Position numbers and translations under genes: made by a program. The notes beneath the pieces were generated by a model that did not search any database, was not told where the DNA came from, and worked only from the letters and a program-made list of their open reading frames with translations. From contig JAPMLR010000008.1 in the NCBI GenBank assembly GCA_026410415.1, forward strand, positions 34,503-98,502: a stretch of 64,000 nucleotides of DNA, written 5' to 3'. Shown here piece by piece: positions 17,407 to 26,627 of this stretch. Each line of letters begins with the position of its first letter. The first letter of the stretch is position 1. This stretch comes from Denitratimonas yunnanensis (SeqCode) (GTDB lineage: Bacteria; Pseudomonadota; Gammaproteobacteria; Xanthomonadales; Xanthomonadaceae).

Positions 17407-17435
17407 AGTATAACCCCGATCAGGCGCACCGCCAG
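17407..17435 (-). promoter_or_regulatory. Candidate sigma-70 promoter of pilT
   Basis: On the minus strand a near-consensus -10, TATACT (17412-17407), is preceded after 17 bp by a weak -35, CTGGCG (17435-17430). It would start transcription about 60 nt before the pilT ATG. The -10 is good and the -35 poor, so an activator may be needed. Confidence 0.4.
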
Positions 17436-17464
17436 ACGCCTCGTTGTCGTGGCGGTCGCCGCAC

Positions 17465-18925
17465 TCAATGACCGCCACCGCCTTCCAGCGCCTTGAGCTC
17501 GGTGATCAGTTTCGTTGCAGCATCCTTGCCATCGGCGTAGAGCATGCGGGTGTTGTCGGCGTAGAACAGCGCGTTCTCGATGCCGGCAAAACCGGTGCCC
17601 TTGCCGCGCTTGATCACGATGACCTGACGCGAATCGACCACATCCAGAATCGGCATGCCGAAGATCGGCGAGGATTTGTCGGTTTTCGCGGCGGGGTTCA
17701 CCACGTCGTTGGCGCCGATGACGATGGCCACGTCCGTGGTCTTGAACTCCGGATTCACGTCATCCATGTCGGCGATGAGGTCGTACGGCACACCGGCCTC
17801 GGCCAACAGCACGTTCATGTGACCGGGCATGCGCCCTGCGACCGGATGAATGGCGAAGATCACTTCCTTGTCGGCCTTCAACAACGCCTGGGTCAATTCC
17901 CAGATCTTGTGCTGGGCCTGCGCCACGGCCATGCCGTAGCCGGGCACGATGACCACTTTTTCGGCCAGATAAAGCAACGAGGCCGCATCCGGCGCTTCGA
18001 TCGGCTTCTGGCTGCCGGTGATTTCCGCACCGCCCTCGCCACCCCCGCCGAAGTTGGAAAACAGCACATTGGTGATCGGCCGATTCATCGCCTTGGCCAT
18101 CAATTGCGTCAGCAGCAGGCCGGCCGCACCCACCACCATGCCGGCAATGATCAGCGCCTCGATGCCGAGCACATAGCCCTCGAACGCTACTGCCAATCCG
18201 GTCAGTGCGTTGTACAGCGAAATCACCACCGGCATGTCGGCACCACCGATCGGCAGCGTCATCAGCACGCCCACCAGCAGCGCCAGCACGAAGAACGCAA
18301 CCACCAGCGGAATACCCAGATCCACGATGATCCACGCACCCAGCGCCAACGTGACCAGAAACACCAGCAGGTTGAAATACTGCTGGCCGGGAAAGGTGAA
18401 ACGCCTGTCGAGCCGACCATCGAGCTTGGCCCAGGCGATCACCGAACCGGAGAACGAGATCGCACCGATCAGAGCACCGATCACGCCCAGCACCAGGCTT
18501 GTGCGCGACAGGCAATCGTGCGAAGCCAGCGCCGTTGCATCGCAGGAGCCGGCGAAGGTGGCCGCATTGACCAGCGCCGCCGCGCCGATGGCGGCCGCCG
18601 AGCCGCCACCCATGCCGTTGAAGATCGCGACCATCTGCGGCATGTCGGTGATCGGTACCTTGCGGCCCCACACCCAGAACACGCCCGACAACGCGATGGC
18701 GAGCACCATCAGGCCGAGGTTGAGTGGTTCGATGCCGTGCCCGCCCCAGGTGGAAGGCGCGAAAAACGTGACCACGGTGGCCAGCACCATGCCCCAGCCG
18801 GCCTGGATGATGCCGGCACGCGCCGTGACCGGCGATGACATGCGCTTGAGGCCGAAGATGAACAGCAATGCAGCCAGCAGGTAGCTGGCCTTGGCGACAA
18901 GATCGAGTATCTGATCCAGTGTCAT
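17465..18925 (-). CDS. pntB: PntB, NAD(P) transhydrogenase beta subunit
   Basis: Membrane and NADPH-binding subunit (domains II and III) of proton-translocating transhydrogenase, which makes NADPH from NADH at the expense of the proton gradient. The 486-residue protein has about nine N-terminal membrane helices and a C-terminal nucleotide domain with VIVPGYGMAVAQAQ, the IHPVAGRMPGHMNVLLAEA loop and VIGANDVVNPAA. It starts one base after the pntA2 stop. The three-gene layout is the Rhodospirillum-type split form. Confidence 0.97.
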   Translation of the reverse strand: MTLDQILDLVAKASYLLAALLFIFGLKRMSSPVTARAGIIQAGWGMVLATVVTFFAPSTWGGHGIEPLNLGLMVLAIALSGVFWVWGRKVPITDMPQMVAIFNGMGGGSAAAIGAAALVNAATFAGSCDATALASHDCLSRTSLVLGVIGALIGAISFSGSVIAWAKLDGRLDRRFTFPGQQYFNLLVFLVTLALGAWIIVDLGIPLVVAFFVLALLVGVLMTLPIGGADMPVVISLYNALTGLAVAFEGYVLGIEALIIAGMVVGAAGLLLTQLMAKAMNRPITNVLFSNFGGGGEGGAEITGSQKPIEAPDAASLLYLAEKVVIVPGYGMAVAQAQHKIWELTQALLKADKEVIFAIHPVAGRMPGHMNVLLAEAGVPYDLIADMDDVNPEFKTTDVAIVIGANDVVNPAAKTDKSSPIFGMPILDVVDSRQVIVIKRGKGTGFAGIENALFYADNTRMLYADGKDAATKLITELKALEGGGGH

Positions 18926-18926
18926 T

Positions 18927-19223
18927 TCACTCGCCCCCGCCCGACTTCTTGCTCGACTTGAACATGTCCAGCATGCGTTCGGTGACCACGTAGCCGCCTA
19001 CCGCGTTGCCAGCTCCGAGCAGGACTGCCACGAAACCGATGGCGCGCTCCAGGTTGGTATCGGCATGGGCGAGTGCGACCATGCCGCCGACCACGACGAT
19101 GCCGTGCACGAAATTGGACCCGGACATCAGCGGTGTGTGCAGGATCACCGGCACGCGCGAGATGATCTCGTGGCCGAGAATGGCCGCGAGCAGGAAGATG
19201 TAAAGCGCCAAGAAACCATCCAT
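18927..19223 (-). CDS. pntA2: PntA2, transhydrogenase membrane subunit
   Basis: Small hydrophobic subunit (98 residues) equivalent to the C-terminal membrane part of E. coli PntA. It shows about three membrane segments, including YIFLLAAILGHEIISRVP, MSGSNFVHGIVVVGGMVAL and the GNAVGGYVVTERMLDMF motif. The ATG at 19223 is chosen because GGGGGA lies about 8 nt upstream and the N-terminus MDGFLALYIF then matches the family. It sits between pntA and pntB. Confidence 0.93.
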   Translation of the reverse strand: MDGFLALYIFLLAAILGHEIISRVPVILHTPLMSGSNFVHGIVVVGGMVALAHADTNLERAIGFVAVLLGAGNAVGGYVVTERMLDMFKSSKKSGGGE

Positions 19224-19260
19224 CAGTTCATTCCCCCGAAGTCCCGCCATCCCCCAATGT

Positions 19261-20391
19261 TCATGCCCCGCCCTCGACCTTGAGCCGGGTGGGCTCGTGG
19301 CGGATGACGCCTTCGTGTGTCAGGCAGGTCTGCGCGATCAGTTCGTCGCTCCAGTCCAGTGTCAAGGCGCCGTCCTGAAGGGAAAGCGCGAGGAAGTTGT
19401 AAAGGTTGCGGGCATACATTTCGCTGGCGTGGATTGCGCCCATGCCCGGCAGGTTCAGCGGGCCGGCGATCGTGACGCCGTTGTGCACGATGGTTTCGCC
19501 TGGCCAGGTCAGCTCGCAGTTGCCGCCGGTTTCGGCGGCGAGATCGACGATCACCGCGCCCGGTTTCATGCCTTCCACCATCGCTGCGGTGAGTATCTTC
19601 GGCGCCGGACGACCGGGAACCGCTGCGGTGGTGACGACCGCGTCGATGTTCTTCAGGTGATCGGCCAGGCGCTGTTGCTGCTCGGCGCGCTCCTCGACCG
19701 TGAGTTCGCGCGCGTAACCGCCCGTGCCAGCGGCGGAGACGCCTAGATCGAGAAACTTCGCTCCGAGCGATTCGATCTGTTCGCGCGTCTCCGGGCGCAC
19801 ATCGAATCCTTCCACCTGGGCACCCAGCCGACGTGCGGTGGCGATAGCCTGCAGGCCGGCGACACCGGCACCGACGATCAACACTTTGGAAGGACGGATC
19901 GTGCCGGCCGCCGTGGTCAACATGGGAAAGAACTTCCCGGAAAGCTCGGCCGCGATCAGCACCGCCTTGTAACCGGCCATGCCGGCCTGCGAGCTCAACA
20001 CATCCATGGACTGGGCACGGGTCGTGCGCGGCAGAAGCTCCATCGCGAACGCGGTGATGTTCCGATCGCGCAACGCCTTCACCCGCTCGGCTCCGGCATG
20101 CGGCTGCATGAAGCCGATGACGATGCTGCCTTCACGCAGCCCGGCAATCTGCTCCAGTGTCGGTGGCTGTACCGTCAGCAGCACATCGGCGCGGATCAGC
20201 GCTGCGGAGGCAGTCGTTTCCGTCTGGACGCCGGGAAACAGGCTGTCGGGCTGATTCGCGCCACTGCCTGCACCGGCTTCGAGCACGACCTGCGCGCCGA
20301 GTGCGGAGAGTTTCTTTGCCACTTCCGGCGACAGTGCAACCCGTCGCTCGTTCGGCGCGCGCTCACGGAGCGCGACTACGGTGACCGCCAT
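19261..20391 (-). CDS. pntA: PntA, NAD(P) transhydrogenase alpha subunit, NAD-binding
   Basis: Soluble NAD(H)-binding domain I of the transhydrogenase, 376 residues. Motifs include RERAPNERRVALSPE at the N-terminus, the dinucleotide fold VGAGVAGLQAIATARRLGA with the acidic FDVRPETREQ, the QSMDVLSSQAGMAGYKAV segment, and GYARELT before the mobile loop. The ATG at 20391 has a GAGGGGAG site about 5 nt upstream; longer frames lack support. It heads the pntA-pntA2-pntB unit. Confidence 0.96.
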   Translation of the reverse strand: MAVTVVALRERAPNERRVALSPEVAKKLSALGAQVVLEAGAGSGANQPDSLFPGVQTETTASAALIRADVLLTVQPPTLEQIAGLREGSIVIGFMQPHAGAERVKALRDRNITAFAMELLPRTTRAQSMDVLSSQAGMAGYKAVLIAAELSGKFFPMLTTAAGTIRPSKVLIVGAGVAGLQAIATARRLGAQVEGFDVRPETREQIESLGAKFLDLGVSAAGTGGYARELTVEERAEQQQRLADHLKNIDAVVTTAAVPGRPAPKILTAAMVEGMKPGAVIVDLAAETGGNCELTWPGETIVHNGVTIAGPLNLPGMGAIHASEMYARNLYNFLALSLQDGALTLDWSDELIAQTCLTHEGVIRHEPTRLKVEGGA

Positions 20392-20562
20392 GAACTCCCC
20401 TCGATCGATGCACTGGACAACCAGCAGGCCAACGGATGCTACCGCATCGGAAGGGAGGTGGTCATGCACCGCACGCTGCCCCATTCCCCATGTCCCCGAG
20501 CTGGAGCTGCCCATACCCGCAGACGGCGGGATGCACATGGGCCACGGTCGCGCGGTGACCGG

Positions 20563-22947
20563 CTACTGCATCGCGCCCTGCCCACCTGAGCGGAGCTTGC
20601 CGAGCACCTGGCTCATGGCATGCTCGAACGCGGCATCGGTCTGGCGGATGTTGAGACGACCCGCGCGCATCATCGCCGCCAACTCCTCGGGCGAAGCCAC
20701 GCAGTAGCGCAGGCCACGCCGATTGACGAACAACATGCGGTTGGAAATCGGGCTGACCCAGGACAGTTTCGCCGGCACCGTGGTGCCGTTTTCCTCGGTG
20801 AATTGAATCCAGGCACCCACTTGCAGCTTGCGCACCCGCTCGGCATCGGCCTCGTCGAAATCCAGCGCAGGCCCGACCTCCTCTTCTTCGGGCTCCGCAA
20901 CCGGCTCGGGTATCGCTTCCACCGGCGGCGCGTTGCGCTCCAGCGCGGTGACCGCCTCGACCTCGGCCTCGGGCGCCGCAGGCACCGCTTGGTCTTCATG
21001 CCCCAGTGCGTGGCGCAGCGAGTTCAGCACATCCTCCGCGGCACTGCCGGTGCAGCCTGCGCTGAGCAGGATCGGCTCGATGCGGGGACGCAATGCATCC
21101 AGCCGTACGCTGCGATCGCCAACATTATCCAACCCCGAAAGACTGGCAAGATCCTCGCCGACCGCGACCGCTTCGATGTACTTGCCGCTGTCGCCACCCT
21201 CATCGCGCAGTGCGCACAGGGTCAGGTGATGGGTCCAGTAACGACGCAGAAACGCCTCGATCACCGCAGGCATCCCGGAGTGCCGCTCCAGCACCGCCCG
21301 CAGATCCTCCAGCGACGTGGCGCGGGCATGTTCGAGACGCTCCTTGCCGCGTTGAGCTTCGGCGGTACGGCGTTCGGCCAGTGCCACGCGGCGGCGGTGC
21401 TGCTCGATGAATTCGCGGAACTCCTGTTCGAGCGTTTCGAAGATCGCGATGTCCTCGTTGAACTCCGCCACCAGCCTGTCGATCGTGACCTCGACCCGGC
21501 TCAGCAACTCGCGCTCCTGTGGAGCTTCGCCGGCATTGCCTTCGCACGCCTCCGCCAGGGAGTTGAGCAAGCGGCGCGCCGGATGGGTCTTCTGCAGGAA
21601 CATGCGACGGTCAAGCATCGCGACCTTGATGAACGGCACGATCAACCGACCGATGGTCTGACGCGAACTGGCATTGAAGTCGCGCTCGTCCAGCAGCACG
21701 TCGAACAACATCCCCACCAGATCGATCGAATCCTCATCCGCAGGCGTCATGCGCGACTCCGGATTCAATCCGAGGCGCGCAGCGCCCTTCTGCAATTCCT
21801 GCTTCAGGTGCTGGGTGATCGAGCGACTCGGATCGCTTACCGCCTCCTGCAGGCCCGTCGGCATCTCATTCTGGAACAAGCTGAGAACCGAGAGCACTTC
21901 GTCCACGCTCATCTGCGGTGCGGCAGCAACGCCTGGCTCCTGGGTCATGCCCGACTCGGGCATGGGCATACCCATCGTCTGGGCCTGAACGCGACGATAT
22001 CCACTCAGAAGTTCGTGCAGGCTCGTGAAGATGGATTGTTCGGCGGCGGTTTCAGGCACCCGCACATAGCGGCTGCCAGGCGGGGGCGCGTCCATCGTCA
22101 CCGTGTTGTAGCCGGATCCGCCGCCATAGTTTCCGGGCGGGGGAGTCCCGTGGCCCGACAGACCGGACTCGGCCGACATCTCGTCGGCACGCGCCGGACT
22201 GTCGTCCCGCGGGCGCGACGGGGTACGCGCCATTTGCGGCGTACGGGCGTAGGCGGGCTTGATCTCGGACGCGATGCCGGCTTCGACCAGCGCCCGGTTG
22301 GTTTCGTTGTAGAACGTTCCCAGTCCGCGCGCCATCTCGCGTTCGTAGAGCTTGAACAGCAGTACCTTGATCCGGATCGAAATCTCGCACGGCTGCATCG
22401 CATGGCGGAACGCATAGGCGATGTGCGGCGGCGCGATGGGATTGGACTTTTCGTCCAGCTCGTCGACGCCGGCAACAATGCCCATCCGGTAGTTGAGCTG
22501 GCTCAGCATCGGACCGAGCAGGCGCGAGAGCGCGGTGGCGATCATGCTGGTGCCGAGTTGCTCCTCGAGTTGTTCCTCGGAAACCAGACTGAGCTCACGC
22601 GATTCGGACAGCGACCGCTCCAGATCCACTTCCAGTGGATTGCGGCGCTCCAGCGCGGAAAAAGCCGCGGCCAGATGCTCCACATAGCGTTGCTCGATCA
22701 GCGGGCGCTGCTTGCGTAACTCGCGCATCGCATCGAAATAATCCTGGTTGCTGACCGTGCCATCGGCGCGCTGGACGAAGTCGAACAGCGTGTCGTCGGC
22801 CTTTTCCAGCACATCGGATGCCAGTCCGGCGAGGCGCTTGAGTGCACGCGTGCGGATCGTGGCCAGCATCGGGTTGGCTTCACCGCGGGCTGCCCCGGTG
22901 CGGGCACTGAGATCGACAATCTTGTCCGTGGGGGATGGCGCGGTCAT
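20563..22947 (-). CDS. DUF1631 family protein
   Basis: Large cytoplasmic protein of 794 residues with no signal peptide or membrane segment. It belongs to DUF1631, recognised by the N-terminal DTLFDFVQRADGTVSNQDYF region, long charged helices (about 510-570, EQEFREFIEQHRRRVALAER) and the C-terminal beta module VGAWIQFTEENGTTVPAKLS...NRMLFVNRRGLRYC, which looks PilZ-like. A Pro/Gly-rich linker lies near residues 240-300 and an acidic linker near 690-710. The function of the family is unknown. The ATG has GGAGAC about 9 nt upstream. It lies upstream of, and co-directional with, pntA. Confidence 0.85.
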   Translation of the reverse strand: MTAPSPTDKIVDLSARTGAARGEANPMLATIRTRALKRLAGLASDVLEKADDTLFDFVQRADGTVSNQDYFDAMRELRKQRPLIEQRYVEHLAAAFSALERRNPLEVDLERSLSESRELSLVSEEQLEEQLGTSMIATALSRLLGPMLSQLNYRMGIVAGVDELDEKSNPIAPPHIAYAFRHAMQPCEISIRIKVLLFKLYEREMARGLGTFYNETNRALVEAGIASEIKPAYARTPQMARTPSRPRDDSPARADEMSAESGLSGHGTPPPGNYGGGSGYNTVTMDAPPPGSRYVRVPETAAEQSIFTSLHELLSGYRRVQAQTMGMPMPESGMTQEPGVAAAPQMSVDEVLSVLSLFQNEMPTGLQEAVSDPSRSITQHLKQELQKGAARLGLNPESRMTPADEDSIDLVGMLFDVLLDERDFNASSRQTIGRLIVPFIKVAMLDRRMFLQKTHPARRLLNSLAEACEGNAGEAPQERELLSRVEVTIDRLVAEFNEDIAIFETLEQEFREFIEQHRRRVALAERRTAEAQRGKERLEHARATSLEDLRAVLERHSGMPAVIEAFLRRYWTHHLTLCALRDEGGDSGKYIEAVAVGEDLASLSGLDNVGDRSVRLDALRPRIEPILLSAGCTGSAAEDVLNSLRHALGHEDQAVPAAPEAEVEAVTALERNAPPVEAIPEPVAEPEEEEVGPALDFDEADAERVRKLQVGAWIQFTEENGTTVPAKLSWVSPISNRMLFVNRRGLRYCVASPEELAAMMRAGRLNIRQTDAAFEHAMSQVLGKLRSGGQGAMQ

Positions 22948-23114
22948 AGTTTGAAGTCTCCGGCACGAAATACGTCGGGTCTCGTCGACCCATCATTGGC
23001 AGACGGCTCTGGCGCCCTGCCCCCCGGATTTCCCCGGGGCGACTGTATGCCAGATTCTAGCGACGGGGATGTGAACATCCTCCCGCTTCCCTGCAACCTT
23101 GGGCGTCACGTCAC

Positions 23115-23681
23115 ATGTCATCACTCGATTTCCTGAACCAACGCCGTTCCACGCCCTCGCGCCAGCTCGGCCTGCCCGGCCCCTCGCCCGATCAGCTGCG
23201 CACGATTCTCGCCGCAGCGATGCGGGTACCCGATCACGGCAAACTCGCGCCATGGCGCATCCTCGCCATCGACGGCGAGGCGCGATTCGCACTGGGCCGG
23301 TTCGCAGCACGGCGTGCGCTGCAGATCGACCCGGCGGCACCGGCCGCCGCGATCGAAAAGGATCACCAGCGCTTTGCCCATGCCCCGCTCGTTCTCACCG
23401 TGATCGCTGCGCCGCAGCCGCATCCGAAGGTGCCCGAGATCGAGCAGATACTCAGCGCCGGGAGCGTCTGCTTCGCGCTGCTTCAGGCCGCCCAGGCACT
23501 CGGATTCGGCGCCCAGTGGCTGACCGGCTGGCCCGCGTACGATGACGCCGTCGGGAAGCATTTGGGGTTGACCGACGGGGAGTCGATCGTCGGCTTCATC
23601 CATGTCGGCACCGCCAAGGATCCGACGCCCGAGCGCGTTCGCCCCGCGGTGGACTCACGCTTTTCGGTCTGGTGCCCCTGA
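23115..23681 (+). CDS. Nitroreductase family flavoprotein (YdjA-like)
   Basis: Probable FMN-dependent oxidoreductase of 188 residues. The N-terminal LNQRRSTPSRQL carries the Arg-Arg-Ser FMN-phosphate motif, MRVPDHGKLAPWRIL the substrate-proximal loop, and LLQAAQALGFGAQWLTGWPAYD the C-terminal FMN motif. This short architecture corresponds to the YdjA/TdsD branch of nitroreductases; the physiological substrate is not evident. Its stop shares a base with the ATG of the downstream exonuclease gene, suggesting co-expression. Confidence 0.88.
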   Translation: MSSLDFLNQRRSTPSRQLGLPGPSPDQLRTILAAAMRVPDHGKLAPWRILAIDGEARFALGRFAARRALQIDPAAPAAAIEKDHQRFAHAPLVLTVIAAPQPHPKVPEIEQILSAGSVCFALLQAAQALGFGAQWLTGWPAYDDAVGKHLGLTDGESIVGFIHVGTAKDPTPERVRPAVDSRFSVWCP

Positions 23682-24565
23682 TGCGCCTGTATCTGGTCGA
23701 TGCCAGCCTCTACGTCTTCCGCGCCTGGCACTCGCTTCCGGCCGACGAGTTCGTCGATGCCGATGGCTGGCCGGCCAACGCAGTGCATGGATTTGCCCGA
23801 TTCTTGCTGGAACTGCTCGAACGGGAACGTCCGCAACACATCGCGGTGGCGTTCGATCAATCCCTGGAAAGCTCCTTCCGGAACGCGCTGTACCCGCCGT
23901 ACAAGGCAAACCGGGAACCTGCGCCAGAAAGTCTCAAGCGCCAATTCGCGCTCTGCCAGCAATTTGCCCGCGCATTGGGGTTGGCAGTGATGGCCGATGA
24001 TCACTACGAGGCCGACGACCTGATCGGCGCCCTGCTCACCCGCCAGCGCGCGCAAGGGTTTTCGGGCACCGTGATCTCGGCCGACAAGGATTTGTCGCAA
24101 CTGCTCGCCGGTGACGACATCCAATGGGATTACGCACGCCAGCAACGTTGGGATGCGGCGGGAGTGAAGCAACGCTACGGCGTGCATGCGCACCAAATCG
24201 CCGACTATCTCGGCCTCACCGGCGACGCGATCGACAACATCCCCGGCGTGCCGGGCATCGGCGCGAAAACGGCGGCGGCACTGCTCGAACACTTCGGCTC
24301 GCTGGACGCGCTGTTGCAGCGCTTGGATGAGCTTCCGTTCCTGCGTCTGCGCGGCGCTGCCTCGCATGCCACCCGTCTGCGCGAGCATGCGGCGTTGGCG
24401 CGACTCTCGCGTCAGCTGGCCACCATCGCCTGCGATGCCCCGTTGCCCGAACACATCGATGATGGCCGACGCCAACGCGGCGACAGGGCCGCGCTTGAAG
24501 ACGTAATGGAGCGTGCCCGTTTCGGCCCCATGACGCGTCGCCGCGCCATGGAGCAAATCAGCTGA
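23681..24565 (+). CDS. Stand-alone 5'-3' exonuclease (FEN-like)
   Basis: Free-standing 5'-nuclease of 294 residues, similar to the N-terminal domain of DNA polymerase I and to ExoIX (Xni). Acidic metal ligands are visible in LYLVDAS, VAFDQSLESSFRN, DDHYEADDLIGAL and ISADKDLSQLL. The helix-hairpin-helix and H3TH region is GLTGDAIDNIPGVPGIGAKTA. No polymerase or 3'-5' exonuclease domain follows, so it probably trims flaps or RNA primers. ATG 23681 is used because it overlaps the nitroreductase stop. The convergent propeller gene ends 4 nt downstream. Confidence 0.9.
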   Translation: MRLYLVDASLYVFRAWHSLPADEFVDADGWPANAVHGFARFLLELLERERPQHIAVAFDQSLESSFRNALYPPYKANREPAPESLKRQFALCQQFARALGLAVMADDHYEADDLIGALLTRQRAQGFSGTVISADKDLSQLLAGDDIQWDYARQQRWDAAGVKQRYGVHAHQIADYLGLTGDAIDNIPGVPGIGAKTAAALLEHFGSLDALLQRLDELPFLRLRGAASHATRLREHAALARLSRQLATIACDAPLPEHIDDGRRQRGDRAALEDVMERARFGPMTRRRAMEQIS

Positions 24566-24569
24566 TCAT

Positions 24570-25967
24570 TCAGTTCACGGGAGCCATCGGAACAGCCTGC
24601 GGCGCCTCCGGCGGCGTCGGATCGGCATCCATCCGCAGGATCTTCGTGGCCTCGAGCTTGTCCTTGCTGCGAAGCAGTCCGAAACGATCGTAGTTGTCCT
24701 TCTGCTCGTTGGCGACCAGATACAGCGTCGAGCCATCCAACGTCGCCGAGCCCAGTGTCCCGAAATGCGGGTTGCTGGATTCGATCGGCATCAACTTCAC
24801 GATGGTATTGCCTTCCGGCGACAGCTCCAGCCGCATGACACGCTTGGGATTCATGCCTGCCTGGACGATCACCAGCGCGCCTTCATGCCAATTCAGCGAA
24901 CTGATCCCCTCCAGCGACAGTTTGGTGGGTACCCGCACATCAAACGGCTTCAGCGTGGAAAGCTCCAGCCCGATGATGCCGAGCTGGGGATCGGCCACAT
25001 AGAGGCGCTTGCCATCGTCGGACACGGTGAGCGCAGACATGGCCGTCAGCATCGGCAGATGGAGGATGCGGCGGAACTGACCGTCACGCACCTGATACAG
25101 CGCGCGATTGACCCCATCGGCCGCATAGACGGCACCGTCGGGACCGACCACCACCGAGGTCAGGAAGAACGGCTGCCCGCCCTGCGCAGGCGGCGACAGG
25201 AAGTGCTTGATGAACTTGCCGGTCTTGAGATCGAACTGGAAGATGCCGGCACGGCCGAAGTCCTTCTCGGCGTCATAGTTCTTGAAATGCGGCGCGGCCG
25301 TGGAAGCCACCCACAGGAAACCACGCTTGGCATCGACGGCGAGGTCGAACACCGCCCACATGCCGTTCTTTTCGTCGGCGGAAACAAGCGGGGACAGTTT
25401 GCCTTCGCCGGACACCACGAACACCTTGCCATCGCGCGCGCTGCCGACCAGCAGCTGTTTGCGCGTCGGATCGAACGCCAGACTCTCGGCCAGCAGATCC
25501 TCGCGTGGCAACGTGTAGGCCAGCGTCGCGCTGCCGTACGGCTCGCGATTGGCCTCGAAGTTGCTCAGGATGTAGCCCCAGACCTGCGTGCTGGCGATGT
25601 TCTCGAAGCGTTCGTCGTCGCGCAGATCGAATGCGTAGCCGGTGTTCTGGAGCTCGATCAGGAGGGTATACGCCTCGCTCTTGCGGTCTTCCCGCGCCAG
25701 CGTCACGACCTTGTCCAGCTTGTAGGCGCCGATATGCGGTCGCAGGGCGATGCGGCGATCGAGCGCTGCCGTTTCGGCTTCCTTGTCGCCGGACTGGCGC
25801 GCGTGCGCCACCAGGCGGGTCAGGACGGCCGGGTCACGGATCTTGGCAACCTCGGCCTCCACCGACTCCTGCGGGGCGGTGGACGCGGGTGCGGGCGCAG
25901 AGGTTTGCGCCTGAGCCAGACACGGAAGAACGGCCAGCAACGTGGCCAGTGGGAAAATGTATTTCAT
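24570..25967 (-). CDS. Exported beta-propeller protein (NHL/SMP-30-like)
   Basis: Protein of 465 residues with signal peptide MKYIFPLATLLAVLPCLAQA and a Pro/Ala linker. A helical, TPR-like stretch (about 40-110, RLVAHARQSGDKEAETAALDRR) comes next. A beta-propeller follows with repeats such as LAFDPTRKQLLVGSARDGKV, VVVGPDGAVYAADGVNRALY and LTVSDDGKRLYVADPQ. Propellers of this kind bind ligands or hydrolyse lactones, but no catalytic metal site can be assigned. The ATG at 25967 has AAAGG about 8 nt before it. Divergent from the Nudix gene. Confidence 0.75.
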   Translation of the reverse strand: MKYIFPLATLLAVLPCLAQAQTSAPAPASTAPQESVEAEVAKIRDPAVLTRLVAHARQSGDKEAETAALDRRIALRPHIGAYKLDKVVTLAREDRKSEAYTLLIELQNTGYAFDLRDDERFENIASTQVWGYILSNFEANREPYGSATLAYTLPREDLLAESLAFDPTRKQLLVGSARDGKVFVVSGEGKLSPLVSADEKNGMWAVFDLAVDAKRGFLWVASTAAPHFKNYDAEKDFGRAGIFQFDLKTGKFIKHFLSPPAQGGQPFFLTSVVVGPDGAVYAADGVNRALYQVRDGQFRRILHLPMLTAMSALTVSDDGKRLYVADPQLGIIGLELSTLKPFDVRVPTKLSLEGISSLNWHEGALVIVQAGMNPKRVMRLELSPEGNTIVKLMPIESSNPHFGTLGSATLDGSTLYLVANEQKDNYDRFGLLRSKDKLEATKILRMDADPTPPEAPQAVPMAPVN

Positions 25968-26093
25968 GAAAAGACCTTTGCCGTAGGAGCGAGGTAGACA
26001 GGCCACGGGGCCATTGGTTCCGCCCTGCCCAGTCGATTCGTTGCAGTGTTCGGGCGACAATCGCCGGATCGGCACACGATGGGGGGAGCAACG

Positions 26094-26627
26094 ATGAACC
26101 AAACCGAGACGCTTTTCAACGGCCACTATCTGCGTGTCTGTCAGCGCGACAACTGGGAATATGCCGAGCGCACCAATGCCAGTGCGGCGGTGATCGTGGT
26201 CGCCGTGACCCCGGACGACCGGCTGGTACTGGTGGAGCAGTTCCGGATTCCGGTGAATGCCCGCAGCATCGAAATGCCGGCCGGACTGGTGGGTGACTTG
26301 GGGGATGGCGAATCGGTTGAAACGGCGGCGCAGCGAGAACTGATCGAGGAGACCGGCTGGCGCGCGGGACGGATCCAATACCTGATGACCGGGCCCTCGT
26401 CCTCAGGCCTTTCCAACGAGCAGGTCGCGTTCGTGCGTGCCCTGGATCTGGAGAAAATCGGTCCCGGCGGGGGCGACGACAGCGAAGACATCATCGTTCA
26501 CGAGATCCCGCGAAGCGAGGCCGCCGCCTGGTTGAACGCGCGCCGCCTGGAAGGCTACTCGATCGACCCCAAACTCTATGCCGGCCTGTACTTCATCGAC
26601 CGGAACCCGGACGGCAGTGCAGCCTGA
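26094..26627 (+). CDS. Nudix hydrolase, ADP-ribose pyrophosphatase-like
   Basis: Hydrolase of 177 residues cleaving nucleoside diphosphates linked to another moiety. The Nudix box is complete: G-x5-E-x7-REL-x-EE-x-G, seen as GDLGDGESVETAAQRELIEE followed by TGW. The RSIEMPAGLV segment just before it is the pattern of the ADP-ribose pyrophosphatase (NudF/YffH-like) branch. The ATG at 26094 has a strong GGGGGGAG site 5 nt upstream. The stop lies inside a palindrome shared with the convergent TMEM43-like gene. Confidence 0.9.
   Translation: MNQTETLFNGHYLRVCQRDNWEYAERTNASAAVIVVAVTPDDRLVLVEQFRIPVNARSIEMPAGLVGDLGDGESVETAAQRELIEETGWRAGRIQYLMTGPSSSGLSNEQVAFVRALDLEKIGPGGGDDSEDIIVHEIPRSEAAAWLNARRLEGYSIDPKLYAGLYFIDRNPDGSAA

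Noticed and set aside
20620..22719. Long plus-strand open frame opposite the DUF1631 gene
   Set aside because: Arg/His/Gln-rich with no domain; the minus strand encodes a coherent conserved protein.
24765..25997. Plus-strand frame of 410 codons opposite the propeller gene
   Set aside because: Antisense low-complexity composition; the minus strand has a signal peptide and clear propeller repeats.
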